Below, one piece after another: positions 45,683-59,700 of a stretch of 64,000 bases of DNA. Origin of the DNA: Torymus aiolomorphi (lineage: Eukaryota; Arthropoda; Insecta; Hymenoptera; Torymidae); assembly GCA_036365515.1 (NCBI GenBank), contig CM070877.1, positions 58,017,975 through 58,081,974 on the forward strand, read 5' to 3'. Made by a program: the position numbers and the translations under genes. Below the pieces are notes generated by a model, which ran no database searches, was not told the DNA's origin, and saw nothing but the letters and a program-made list of their open reading frames with translations. How positions within the stretch are numbered: position 1 is the first letter of the stretch; each line of letters starts with the position of its first letter.

Positions 45683-46797
45683 CTTTGTTGCGCTCGCTGG
45701 TGTGTGTGCAAGGGTATTATTTTCAATACTCTCGAACTCTGTAGTGCTTTTGCACTGCCAGCGGTATTCTTCTCAAGGTATCAACTGAATTACCACTGGC
45801 TAACTATTAGGTAATGTCGGATTTACAGCTGTTGGCTTGTGATCCGCTCGCATTCACTAAAAGGAATTCGCACTCTTTTAGTGATTGTTCCGTACCTGGA
45901 GGTTTTATTTCTAGTGCCAATCTTGGTTCTATTCTCGCGGTTTACGAAAGTAGCAACATTTTTAAACTCGATTTTCGGCGTATCGCGCACGTGGCCGAGA
46001 AATTATTGCGTGCGCCAATGAGCCTATCTCATGCGCAACGAACCCGCGGTCTTTAAAATTACGTTGCAAATTTTGATGTGCTGCGCATTCGCTATTCAAA
46101 AGTTAGTATGCGCGCAAGTATCACTGTCGCCTGCGCAAGCAAATCCGCGATGGTTGATTTTCAAAATTAAATTTTTGTATGCTGCGCATGCGCAGTCCAA
46201 AAATTAGAATGCGCGCTAATATCGCCGACGCATGCGCAAGCGAACCCGCGATAGTGAAATTTTGAATTTAATTTCCTGAGCGTTAGGTGTATTTAACCTC
46301 AAAATTTTCGTGTGCGCGAACAATCGCGTGACGTTAGCAAACGATTCGTCGTGCTAATTCCGTTTTATAATAGCAAGACGTTACTAGTTATCGTATGAAG
46401 TTTGAGAAATTGATATTAATCAATGGCCCACCCATTGATTATCTCGGCGTGCACGTAACTAAGGATTGTTGCGGAACAAAGAAGAAAAGAAAACAAAAAA
46501 AAATTTTTAATTTTATAAATAATTGTTAATAAATAAATTAATTAATTAATAACAATCGGCTAGTTTCTAATTGTTGCTCGGCCTTAACAAGGAATTACGC
46601 AATGTAAACGTGCAGGCCGAGTATTCCCTCCAAGCAGGAATCAACCAACAGCTGTACACACTTGCATACACTATATAAACTTTTCTTACTATTTAATACG
46701 CAACGCGAGTCTCGACCTATTCATTTCCGACGGATTAATTGCGAAATAATCTACTTCTACTTTAATTGTGCTTTCCCAGCATGTAATGGGCGCCAGC
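45683..46797 (-). promoter_or_regulatory. Gypsy leader region with repeated GCGCATGCGC-type motifs
   Basis: About 1.1 kb lies between the 5' LTR and gag. Between about 46005 and 46273 three diverged units of roughly 100 bp repeat, each with ATGCGCGC and CATGCGCAA-type words and AACCCGCGAT. One perfect palindrome TGCGCATGCGCA lies at 46183-46194; it matches the binding consensus of NRF-1/Ewg family factors. Regulatory use is inferred. There is no supported ORF. Confidence 0.55.
46781..46795 (-). promoter_or_regulatory. Primer-binding site of the Gypsy element
   Basis: Two bases inside the 5' LTR the - strand reads TGGCGCCCATTACAT, starting with the TGG complementary to a tRNA CCA end. The tRNA identity is not assigned. 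It fixes the element orientation as minus. Confidence 0.8.
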
Positions 46798-47451
46798 TGT
46801 AACGGGGTTAAGTTAAGAGAGGGTATTAATCCCTCTGAGGGGTTCTTCGAGTAATCTACGGGCGTATTATACGTCCGGGGAGCTCACCAATGTAGCATCC
46901 CCTTGCGCGCCTGAGGGAACGCAGTGGCACAGGCCACGGGCTGTACGAGCTGCCGCTGCTGCCAACCTCGCCGCGTGAACTCACGGCTTCTGTATAACCT
47001 TGCCTACAGCAGCCGGCGTTCTCCTATACAACACCGCGCAGGTTAAACCTGGGCGACCTTTACTTACTTTTCCCCGTTGCCGTTGTCCTCCAGGAGGCTA
47101 AGCCTCGACTAGCTGCAGCTGCTGAAATGGTAGAGGGCGGTATTCGGGAAGGGGACAGGTTACTCGCCAAATAATCCGCGAAACTCTGAACTAAAATCAA
47201 ACTACGTTTATTGGGCAGAAAGGATACGCGCAAAGGGGCGCGAGCCCTCACAGAAATTTACAAATCGCGTAAGCCGAGACTAAACGCGGGGCCTGCTGCT
47301 GGACAGCAGGCTAAACCTCGCAGCGAGATTCGCGTTCGCGCGCTCACGCTGCCGCTGCAGCGTGTACATAAGCCGGGCCGTCGGATGCACGCGGACGGCA
47401 ATACATAAGCAGCGAACTTACTTGATGCTGGCCAGCACGCAAGATAACCCG

Positions 47452-47528
<77 letters not shown>

Positions 47529-47575
47529 CTAGCTCCAGGCTGGCTGCTCGTCGGTGGCAATGCCGACGGGTTGCC
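46798..47575 (-). repeat. 5' LTR, truncated to 778 bp
   Basis: On the + strand it starts TGTAACGGGG like the other LTR and matches it until GACGGGTTGCC at 47575, after which homology stops. About 350 bp of the outer end is absent. A (CT)n tract at 47459-47525 is far longer than its partner in the 3' LTR. Confidence 0.9.
47459..47525. repeat. (CT)n microsatellite in the truncated LTR
   Basis: About 33 CT units; the matching site in the other LTR (38759-38777) has about ten units with one interruption, so the tract changed length after integration. Confidence 0.95.
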
Positions 47576-47734
47576 CGTCGGCCGGCTCGGGTCTCATGTG
47601 TTTGAAGTTTGCAACGTTGGGATCCAACGAAAAATAGATTTTTGTAAAATCGGTTTTTTCCACTTGGACTCGGTTTAATACAACAAAACATGATTAAATA
47701 CATATAAAAAACCAAAAAACATCAAATACCAAGC
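47576..47734. repeat. Junction with degenerate satellite edge
   Basis: After a 9-bp hairpin across the LTR break, from about 47625 the sequence shows decayed satellite monomer pieces (ATCCAACGA, TTTTGTAAAATCG), giving way to recognisable monomers by 47735. Decay at the rim of an array is expected because unequal exchange homogenises the interior more than the edge. Confidence 0.6.
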
Positions 47735-50700
47735 AACCCCCATCCCCCAATCGAAGATTATATAGCGGCGGGAGGAGAAAAAAAATTCTCACTTCGTTGT
47801 TTTAGGTAAGGCGGTTGATTTTATGGCGGATTATCAAATCCAACGATAAAACGAGGCCAGAAAAAAATTACGAACAAAATCGATTCCCCGGAACACCCCC
47901 AAATGGCCGATTATATAGGGGTGGAAGGAGAAAAAAAATTCTCACTTCGTTGTTTTAGGTAAGGCGTTTAATTTTATGGCGAATTATCAAATCTAACGAT
48001 AAAACGAGGCTAGAAAAAAATTACGAACAAAATCGATTCCCCGGAACACCCCCAAATGGCCGATTATATAGGGGTGGAAGGAGAAAAAAAATTCTCACTT
48101 CCTTGTTTTAGGTAAGGCGGTTGATTTTATGGCGGATTATCAAATCCAACGATAAAACGAGGCCAGAAAAAAATTACGAACAAAATCGATTCCCCGGAAC
48201 ACCCCCAAATAGCCGATTATATAGAGGTGGAAGGAGAAAAAAAATTCTCACATCGTTGTTTTTGGTAAGGCAGTTAATTTTATGGCGGATTATAAAATCT
48301 AACGATAAAACGAGGCTAGAAAAAAATTACGAACAAAATCGATTCCCCGGAACACCCCCAAATGGCCGATTATATAGGGGTGGAAGGAGAAAAAACATTC
48401 TCACTTCGTTGTTTTAGGTAAGGCAGTTGATTTTATGGCGGATTATCAAATCCAACGATAAAACGAGGCCAGAAAAAAATTACGAACAAAATCGATTCCC
48501 CGGAACACCCCCAAATGGCCGAATATATAGGGGTGGAAAGAGAAAAAAAATTCTCACTTCGTTGTTTTAGGTAAGGCGGTTAATTTTATGGCGGATTATC
48601 AAATCTAACGATAAAACGAGGCTAGAAAAAAATTACGAACAAAATCGATTCCCCGGAACACACCCAAATGGACGATTATATAGGGGTGGAAGGAGAAAAA
48701 AAAATCTCACTTCGTTGTTTTAGGTAAGGCGGTTAATTTTATGGCGGATTATCAAATCTAACGATAAAACAAGGCTAGAAAAAAATTACGAACAAAATCG
48801 ATTCCCGGAACACCCCAAATGGCCGATTATATAGGGGTAGAAGGAGAAAAAAAATTCTCACTTCGTTGTTTTAGGTAAGGCGGTTAATTTTATGGCGGAT
48901 TATCAAATCTAACGATAAAACGAGGCTAGAAAAAAATTACGAACAAAATCGATTCCCCGGAACACCCCCAAATGGACGATTATATAGGGGTGGAAGGAGA
49001 AAAAAAAATCTCACTTCGTTGTTTTAGGTAAGGCGGTTAATTTTATGGCGGATTATCAAATCTAACGATAAAACAAGGCTAGAAAAAAATTACGAACAAA
49101 ATCGATTCCCCGGAACACCCCCAAATGGCCGATTATATAGGTGTGGAAGGAGAAAAAAAATTCTCACTTCGTTGTTTTAGGTAAGGCGGTTAATTTTATG
49201 GCGGATTATCAAATCTAACGATAAAACGAGGCTAGAAAAAAATTACGAACAAAATCGATTCCCCGGAACACCCCCAAATGGCCGATTATATAGGGGTGGA
49301 AGGAGAAAAAAAATTCTCACTTCCTTGTTTTAGGTATGGCGGTTGATTTTATGGCGGATTATCAAATCCAACGATAAAACGAGGCCAGACAAAAATGACG
49401 AACAAAATCGATTCCCCGGAACACCCCCAAATGGACGATTATATAGGGGTGGAGGAGAAAAAAAATTCTCACTTCGTTGTTTTAGGTAAGGCGGTTAATT
49501 TTATGGCGGATTATCAAATCTAACGATAAAACGAGGCTAGAAAAAAATTATGTACAAAATCGATTCCCCGGAACACCCCCAAATGGCCGATTATATAGGG
49601 GTGGAAGGAGAAAAAAAATTCTCACTTCGTTGTTTTAGGTAAGGCGGTTGATTTTATAGCGGATTATCAAATCCAACGATAAAACGAGGCCAGAAAAAAA
49701 TTACGAAAAAAATCGATTCCCCGGAACACCCCCAAATGGCCGATTATATAGAGGTGGAAGAAGAAAAAAAATTCTCACTTCGTTGTTTTAGGTAAGGCGG
49801 TTAATTTTATGGCGGATTATCAAATCTAACGATAAAACGAGGCTAGAAAAAAATTACGAACAAAATTGATTCCCCGGAACACCCCCAAATGGACGATTAT
49901 ATAGGGGTGGAAGGAGAAAAAAATTCTCACTTCGTTGTGTTAGGTAAGGCGGTTAATTTTGTGGCGGATTATCAAATCTAACAATAAAACAAGGCTAGAA
50001 AAAAATTACGAACAAAATCGATTCCCCGGAACACCCCCAAATGGCTGATTATATAGGGGTGGAAGGAGAAAAAAAATTATCACTTCGTTGTTTTAGGTAA
50101 GGCGGTTGATTTTATGGCGGATTATCAAATCCAACGATAAAACGAGACTAGAAAAAAATTACGAACAAAATCGATTCCCCGGAACACCCCCAAATGGCCG
50201 ATTATATAGGGGTGGAAGGAGAAAAAAATTCTCACTTCGTTGTTTTAGGTAAGGCGGTTGATTTTATAGCGGATTATCAAATGCAACGATAAAACGAGGC
50301 CAGAAAAAAATTACGAACAAAATCGATTCCCCGGAACACCCCCAAATGGCCGATTATATAGGGGTGGAAGGAGAAAAAAAATTCTCACTTCGTTGTTTTA
50401 GGCAAGGCGGTTAATTTTATGGCGGATTATCAAATCTAACGATAAAACGAGGCTAGAAAAAAATTACGAACAAAATCGATTCCCCGGAACACCCCCAAAT
50501 GGCCGATTATATAGGGGTGGAAGGAGAAAAAAAATTCTCACTTCGTTGTTTTAGGTAAGGCGGTTAATTTTATGGCGGATTATCAAATCTAACGATAAAA
50601 CGAGGCTAGAAAAAAAATTACGAAAAAATCGATTCCCCGGATCACCCCCAAATGGCCGATTATATAGGGGTGGAAGGAGAAAAAAATTATCACTTCGTTG

Positions 50701-53700
50701 TTTTAGGTAAGGCGGTTGATTTTATGGCGGATTATCAAATCCAACGATAAAACGAGGCCAGAAAAAAATTACGAACAAAATCGATTCCCCGGAACACCCC
50801 CAAATGGCCGATTATAGAGGGGTGGAAGGAGAACAAAAATTCTCACTTCGTTGTTTTAGGTAAGGCGGTTGATTTTATGGCGGATTATCAAATCCAACGA
50901 TAAAACGAGGCCAGAAAAAAATTACGAACAAAATCGATTCCCCGGAACACCCCCAAATGGCCGATTATAGAGGGGTGGAAGGACAACAAAAATTCTCACT
51001 TCGTTGTTTTAGGTAAGGCGGTTGATTTTATGGCGGATTATCAAATCTAACGATAAAACAAGGCTAGAAAAAAATTATGAACAAAATCGATTCCCCGGAA
51101 CACCCCCAAATGGCCGATTATATAGGGGTGGAAGGAGAAAAAAAATTCTCACTTCGTTGTTTTAGGTAAGGCGGTTGATTTTATGGCGGATTATCAAATC
51201 CAACGATAAAACGAGGCCAGAAAAATTTACGAACAAAATCGATTCCCCGGAACACCCCCAAATGGACGATTATATAGGGGTGGAAGGAGAAAAAAAATTC
51301 TCACTTCGTTGTTTTAGGTAAGGCGGTTAATTTTATGGTGGATTATCAAATCTAACGATAAAACGAGGCTAGAAAAAAAATTACGAAAAAATCGTTTCCC
51401 CGGAACATCCCCAAATGGCCGATTATATAGGGGTGGAAGGAGAAAAAAAATTCTCACTTCGTTGTTTTAGGTAAGGCGGTTGATTTTATGGCGTATTATC
51501 AAATCCAACGATAAAACGAGGCCAGAAAAAAATTACGAACAAAATTGATTCCCCGGAACACCCCCAAATGGCCGATTATATAGGGGTGGAAGGAGAAAAA
51601 AAATTCTCACTTCGTTGTTTTAGGTAAGGCGGTTAATTTTATGGCGGATTATCAAATCTAACGATAAAACGAGGCTAGAAAAAAATTACGAACAAAATCG
51701 ATTCCCCGGAACACCCCCAAATGGCCGATTATATAGGGGTGGAAGGAGAAAAAAAATTCTCACTTCGTTGTTTTTGGTAAGGCGGTTAATTTTATGGCGG
51801 ATTATCAAATCTAACGATAAAACGAGGCTAGAAAAAAATTACGAACAAAATCGTTTCCCCGGAACACCCCCAAATGGCCGATTATATAGGGGTGGAAGGA
51901 GAAAAAAAATTCTCACTTCGTTGTTTTAGGTAAGGCGGTTGATTTTATGGCGTATTATCAAATCCAACGATAAAACGAGGCCAGAAAAAAATTACGAACA
52001 AAATCGATTCCCCGGAACACCCCCAAATGGCCGATTATATAGGGGTGGAAGGAGAAAAAAAAATTCTCACTTCGTTGTTTTAGGTAAGGCGGTTAATTTT
52101 ATGGCGGATTATCAAATCTAACGATAAAACGAGACTAGAAAAAAATTACGAACAAAATCGATTCCCCGGAACACCCCCAAATGGACGATTATATAGGGGT
52201 GGAAGGAGAAAAAAATTCTCACTTCGTTGTTTTAGGTAAGGCGGTTGATTTTATGGCGGATTATCAAATCCAACGATAAAACGAGGCCAGAAAAAAATTA
52301 CGAACAAAATCGATTCCCCGGAACACCCCCAAATGGCCGATTATATAGGGGTGGAAGGAGAAAAAAAATTCTCACTTCGTTGTTTTAGGTAAGGCGGTTA
52401 ATTTTATGGCGGATTATCAAATCTGACGATAAAACAAGGCTAGAAAAAAATTACGAACAAAATCGATTCCCCGGAACACCCCCAAATGGCCGATTATATA
52501 GGGGTGGAAGGAGAAAAAAAATTCTCACTTCGTTGTTTTAGGTAAGGCGTTTAATTTTATGGCGAATTATCAAATCTAACGATAAAACGAGGCTGGAAAA
52601 AAATTACGAACAAAATCGATTCCCCGGAACACCCCCAAATGGCCGATTATATAGGGGTGGAAGGAGAAAAAAAATTCTCACTTCGTTGTTTTAGGTAAGG
52701 CGGTTGATTTTATGGCGGATTATCAAATCCAACGATAAAACGAGGCCAGAAAAAAATTACGAACAAAATCAATTCCCCGGAACACCCCCAAATAGCCGAT
52801 TATATAGAGGTGGAAGGAGAAAAAAAATTCTCACATCGTTGTTTTTGGTAAGGCGGTTAATTTTATGGCGGATTATCAAATCTAACGATAAAACGAGGCT
52901 AGAAAAAAAATTACGAAAAAATCGTTTCCCCGGAACAACCCCAAATGGCCGATTATATAGGGGTGGAAGGAGAAAAAAAATTCTCACTTCGTTGTTTTAG
53001 GTAAGGCGGTTGACTTTATGGCGGATTATCAAATCCAACGATAAACCGAGGCCAGAAAAAAATTACGAACAAAATCGATTCCCCGGAACACCCCCAAATG
53101 GCCGATTATATAGGGGTGGAAGGAGAAAAAAAATTCTCACTTCGTTGTTTTAGGTAAGGCGGTTAATTTTATGGCGGATTATCAAATCTAACGATAAAAC
53201 GAGGCTAGAAAAAAATTACGAACAAAATCGATTACCCGGAACACCCCCAAATGGACGATTATATAGGGGTGGAAGGAGAAAAAAAAATCTCACTTCGTTG
53301 TTTTAGGTAAGGCGGTTAATTTTATGGCGGATTATCAAATCTAACGATAAAACAAGGCTAGAAAAAAATTACGAACAAAATCGATTCCCCGGAACACCCC
53401 CAAATGACCGATTATATAGGTGTGGAAGGAGAAAAAAAATTCTCACTTCGTTGTTTTAGGTAAGGCGGTGGATTTTATGGCGGATTATCAAATCCAACGA
53501 TAAAACGAGACCAGAAAAAAATTACGAACAAAATCGATTCCCCGGAACACCCCCAAATGGCCGATTATATAGGGGTGGAAGGAGAAAAAAAATTCTCACT
53601 TCGTTGTTTTAGGTAAGGCGGTTAATTTTGTGGCGGATTATCAAATCTAACAATAAAACAAGGCTAGAAAAAAATTACGAACAAAATCGATTCCCCGGAA

Positions 53701-56700
53701 CACCCCCAAATGGCCGATTATATAGGGGTGGAAGGAGAAAAAAAATTATCACTTCGTTGTTTTAGGTAAGACGGTTGATTTTATGGCGGATTATCAAATC
53801 CAACGATAAAACGAGGCCAGAAAAAAATTACGAACAAAATCGATTCCCCGGAACACCCCCAAATGGCCGATTATATAGGGGTGGAAGGAGAAAAAAAATT
53901 ATCACTTCGTTGTTTTAGGTAAGGCGGTTGATTTTATGGCGTATTATCAAATCCAACGATAAAACGAGGCCAGAAAAAAATTACGAACAAAATCGATTCC
54001 CCGGAACACCCCCAAATGGCCGATTATATAGGGGTGGAAGGAGAAAAAAAATTCTCACTTCGTTGTTTTAGGTAAGGCGGTTAATTTTATGGCCGATTAT
54101 CAAATCTAACGATAAAACGAGACTAGAAAAAAATTACGAACAAAATCGATTCCCCGGAACACCCCCAAATGGCCGATTATATAGGGGTGGAAGGAGAAAA
54201 AAATTCTCACTTCGTTGTTTTAGGTAAGGCGGTTGATTTTATAGCGGATTATCAAATGCAACGATAAAACGAGGCCAGAAAAAAATTACGAACAAAATCG
54301 ATTCCCCGGAACACCCCCAAATGGCCGATTATATAGGGGTGGAAGGAGAAAAAAAATTCTCACTTCGTTGTTTTAGGTAAGGCGGTTAATTTTATGGCGG
54401 ATTATCAAATCTAACGATAAAACGAGGCTAGAAAAAAATTACGAACAAAATCAATTCCCCGGAACACCCCCAAATGGCCGATTATATAGGGGTGGAAGGA
54501 GAAAAAAAATTCTCACTTCGTTGTTTTAGGTAAGGCGGTTGATTTTATGGCGGATTATCAAATCTAACGATAATACGAGGCTAGAAAAAAAATTACGAAA
54601 AAATCGATTCCCCGGAACACCCCCAAATGGCCGATTATATAGGGGTGGAAGGAGAAAAAAATTCTCACTTCGTTGTTTTAGGTAAGGCGGTTGATTTTAT
54701 AGCGGATTATCAAATCCAACGATAAAACGAGGCCAGAAAAAAATTACGAAAAAAATCGATTCCCCGGAACACCCCCAAATGGCCGATTATATAGAGGTGG
54801 AAGAAGAAAAAAAATTCTCACTTCGTTGTTTTAGATAAGGCGGTTAATTTTATGGCGGATTATCAAATCTAACGATAAAACGAGGCTAGAAAAAAATTAC
54901 GAACAAAATCGATTCCCCGGAACACCCCCAAATGGACGATTATATAGGGGTGGAAGGAGAAAAAAAATTCTCACTTCGTTGTTTTAGGTAAGGCGGTTAA
55001 TTTTATGGCGGATTATCAAATCTAACGATAAAACGAGGCTAGAAAAAAAATTACGAAAAAATCGTTTCCCCGAAACACCCCCAAATGGCCGATTATATAG
55101 GGGTGGAAGGAGAAAAAAATTCTCACTTCGTTGTTTTAGGTAAGGCGGTTGATTTTATAGCGGATTATCAAATGCAACGATAAAACGAGGCCAGAAATAA
55201 ATTACGAACAAAATCGATTCCCCGGAACACCCCCAAATGGCCGATTATATAGGGGTGGAAGGAGAAAAAAAATTCTCACTTCGTTGTTTTAGGTAAGGCG
55301 GTTAATTTTATGGCGGATTATCAAATCTAACGATAAAACGAGGCTAGAAAAAAATTACGAACAAAATCGATTCCCCGGAACACCCCCAAATGGCCGATTA
55401 TATAGGGGTGGAAGGAGAGAAAAAATTCTCACTTCGTTGTTTTAGGTAAGGCTGTTAATTTTATGGCGGATTATCAAATCCAACGATAAAACGAGGCCAG
55501 AAGAAAATTACGAACAAAATCGATTCCCCGGAACACCCCCAAATGGCCGATTATAGAGGGGTGGAAGGAGAACAAAAATTCTCACTTCGTTGTTTTAGGT
55601 AAGGCGGTTGATTTTATGGCGGATTATCAAATCTAACGATAAAACAAGGCTAGAAAAAAATTACGAACAAAATCGATTCCCCGGAACACCCCCAAATGGC
55701 CGATTATATAGAGGTGGAAGGAGAAAAAAAATTCTCACTTCGTTGTTTTTGGTAAGGCGGTTAATTTTATGGCGGATTATCAAATCTAACGATAAAACGA
55801 GGCTAGAAAAAAATTACGAACAAAATCGATTCCCCGGAACACCCCCAAATGGCCGATTATATAGGGGTGGAAGGAGAAAAAAAATTCTCACTTCGTTGTT
55901 TTAGGTAAGGCGGTTAATTTTATGGCGGATTATCAAATCTAACGATAAAACGAGGCTAGAAAAAAATTACGAACAAACTCGATTCCCCGGAACACCCCCA
56001 AATGGACGATTATATAGGGGTGGAAGGAGAAAAAAATTCTCACTTCGTTGTTTTAGGTAAGGCGGTTAATTTTATGGCGGATTATCAAATCTAACGATAA
56101 AACGAGGCTAGAAAAAAAATTACGAAAAAATCGTTTCCCCGGAACACCCCCAAATGGCCGATTATATAGGGGTGGAAGGAGAAAAAAATTCTCACTTCGT
56201 TGTTTTAGGTAAGGCGGTTGATTTTATAGCGGATTATCAAATGCAACGATAAAACGAGGCCAGAAATAAATTACGAACAAAATCGATTCCCCGGAACACC
56301 CCCAAATGGCCGATTATATAGGGGTGGAAGGAGAAAAAAAATTCTCACTTCGTTGTTTTAGGTAAGGCGGTTAATTTTATGGCGGATTATCAAATCTAAC
56401 GATAAAACGAGGCTAGAAAAAAATTACGAACAAAATCGATTCCCCGGAACACCCCCAAATGGCCGATTATATAGAGGTGGAAGAAGAAAAAAAATTCTCA
56501 CTTCGTTGTTTTAGGTAAGGCGGTTAATTTTATGGCGGATTATCAAATCTAACGATAAAACGAGGCTAGAAAAAAATTACGAACAAAATTGATTCCCCGG
56601 AACACCCCCAAATGGACGATTATATAGGGGTGGAAGGAGAAAAAAAATTCTCACTTCGTTGTGTTAGGTAAGGCGGTTAATTTTGTGGCGGATTATCAAA

Positions 56701-59700
56701 TCTAACAATAAAACAAGGCTAGAAAAAAATTACGAACAAAATCGATTCCCCGGAACACCCCCAAATGGCCGATTATATAGGGGTGGAAGGAGAAAAAAAA
56801 TTATTACTTCGTTGTTTTAGGTAAGGCGGTTGATTTTATGGCGGATTATCAAATCCAACGATAAAACGAGACTAGAAAAAAATTACGAACAAAAGCGATT
56901 CCCCGGAACACCCCCAAATGGCCGATTATATAGGGGTGGAAGGAGAAAAAAATTCTCACTTCGTTGTTTTAGGTAAGGCGGTTGATTTTATAGCGGATTA
57001 TCAAATGCAACGATAAAACGAGGCCAGAAAAAAATTACGAACAAAATCGATTCCCCGGAACACCCCCAAATGGCCGATTATATAGGGGTGGAAGGAGAAA
57101 AAAAATTCTCACTTCGTTGTTTTAGGTAAGGCGGTTAATTTTATGGCGGATTATCAAATCTAACGATAAAACGAGGCTAGAAAAAAAATTACGAAAAAAT
57201 CGTTTCCCCGGAACACCCCCAAATGGCCGATTATATAGGGGTGGAAGGAGAAAAAAATTCTCACTTCGTTGTTTTAGGTAAGGCGGTTGATTTTATAGCG
57301 GATTATCAAATGCAACGATAAAACGAGGCCAGAAATAAATTACGAACAAAATCGATTCCCCGGAACACCCCCAAATGGCCGATTATATAGGGGTGGAAGG
57401 AGAAAAAAAATTCTCACTTCGTTGTTTTAGGTAAGGCGGTTAATTTTGTGGCGGATTATCAAATCTAACAATAAAACAAGGCTAGAAAAAAATTACGAAC
57501 AAAATCGATTCCCCGGAACACCCCCAAATGGCCGATTATATAGGGGTGGAAGGAGAAAAAAAATTATCACTTCGTTGTTTTAGGTAAGGCGGTTGATTTT
57601 ATGGCGGATTATCAAATCCAAAGATAAAACGAGGCCAGAAAAAAATTACGAACAAAATCGATTCCCCGGAACACCCCCAAATGGCCGATTATATAGGGGT
57701 GGAAGGAGAAAAAAAATTGTCACTTCGTTGTTTTAGGTAAGGCGGTTGATTTTATGGCGGATTATCAAATCCAACGATAAAACGAGGCCAGAAAAAAATT
57801 ACGAACAAAATCGATTCCCCGGAACACCCCCAAATGGCCGATTATATAGGGGTGGAAGGAGAAAAAAAATTCTCACTTCGTTGTTTTAGGTAAGGCGGTT
57901 AATTTTATGGCGGATTATCAAATCTAACGATAAAACGAGGCTAGAAAAAAATTACGAACAAAATCGATTCCCCGGAACACCCCCAAATGGACGATTATAT
58001 AGGGGTGGAAGGAGAAAAAAAATTCTCACTTCGTTGTTTTAGGTAAGGCGGTTAATTTTATGGCGGATTATCAAATCTAACGATAAAACGAGGCTAGAAA
58101 AAAAATTACGAAAAAATCGTTTCCCCGGAACACCCCCAAATGGCCGATTATATAGGGGTGGAAGGAGAAAAAAATTCTCACTTCGTTGTTTTAGGTAAGG
58201 CGGTTGATTTTATAGCGGATTATCAAATGCAACGATAAAACGAGGCCAGAAATAAATTACGAACAAAATCGATTCCCCGGAACACCCCCAAATGGCCGAT
58301 TATATAGGGGTGGAAGGAGAAAAAAAATTCTCACTTCGTTGTTTTAGGTAAGGCGGTTAATTTTATGGCCGATTATCAAATCTAACGATAAAACGAGACT
58401 AGAAAAAAATTACGAACAAAATCGATTCCCCGGAACACCCCCAAATGGCCGATTATATAGGGGTGGAAGGAGAAAAAAATTCTCACTTCGTTGTTTTAGG
58501 TAAGGCGGTTGATTTTATAGCGGATTATCAAATGCAACGATAAAACGAGGCCAGAAAAAAATTACGAACAAAATCGATTCCCCGGAACACCCCCAAATGG
58601 CCGATTATATAGGGGTGGAAGGAGAAAAAAAATTCTCACTTCGTTGTTTTAGGTAAGGCGGTTAATTTTATGGCGGATTATCAAATCTAACGATAATACG
58701 AGGCTAGAAAAAAAATTACGAAAAAATCGATTCCCCGGAACACCCCCAAATGGCCGATTATATAGGGGTGGAAGGAGAAAAATATTCTCACTTCGTTGTT
58801 TTAGGTAAGGCGGTTGATTTTATAGCGGATTATCAAATCCAACGATAAAACGAGGCCAGAAAAAAATTACGAAAAAAATCGATTCCCCGGAACACCCCCA
58901 AATGGCCGATTATATAGAGGTGGAAGAAGAAAAAAAATTCTCACTTCGTTGTTTTAGATAAGGCGGTTAATTTTATGGCGGATTATCAAATCTAACGATA
59001 AAACGAGGCTAGAAAAAAATTACGAACAAAATCGATTCCCCGGAACACCCCCAAATGGACGATTATATAGGGGTGGAAGGAGAAAAATAATTCTCACTTC
59101 GTTGTTTTAGGTAAGGCGGTTAATTTTGTGGCGGATTATCAAATCTAACAATAAAACAAGGCTAGAAAAAAATTACGAACAAAATCGATTCCCCGGAACA
59201 CCCCCAAATGGCCGATTATATAGGGGTGGAAGGAGAAAAAAAATTATCACTTGGTTGTTTTAGGTAAGGCCGTTGATTTTATGGCGGATTATCAAATCCA
59301 ACGATAAAACGAGGCCAGAAAAAATTACGAACAAAATCGATTCCCGGAACACCCCCAAATGGCCGATTATATAGGGGTGGAAGGAGAAAAAAATTGTCAC
59401 TTCGTTGTTTTAGGTAAGGCGGTTGATTTTATGGCGGATTATCAAATCCAACGATAAAACGAGGCCAGAAAAAATTACGAAAAAATCGATTCCCCGGAAC
59501 ACCCCCAAATGGCCGATTATATAGGGGTGGAAGGAGAAAAAAATTCTCACTTCGTTGTTTTAGGTAAGGCGATTAATTTTATGGCGGATTATCAAATCTA
59601 ACGATAAAACGAGGCTAGAAAAAAATTACGAATAAAATCGATTCCCCGGAACACCCCAAATGGACGATTATATAGGGGTGGAAGGAGAAAAAAATTCTCA

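Larger units (their letters stand above)
38099..47575 (-). mobile_element. Gypsy-type LTR retrotransposon, decayed, 5' LTR truncated
   Basis: In - orientation: 5' LTR (46798-47575, cut short), primer-binding site, leader, gag, pol (protease, RT, RNase H, integrase), an extra ORF, polypurine tract, 3' LTR (38099-39184). The order RT, RNase H, integrase defines the Ty3/Gypsy type. Frames are broken many times, so it is not functional. A target duplication cannot be tested because the outer part of the 5' LTR is missing. Confidence 0.92.
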
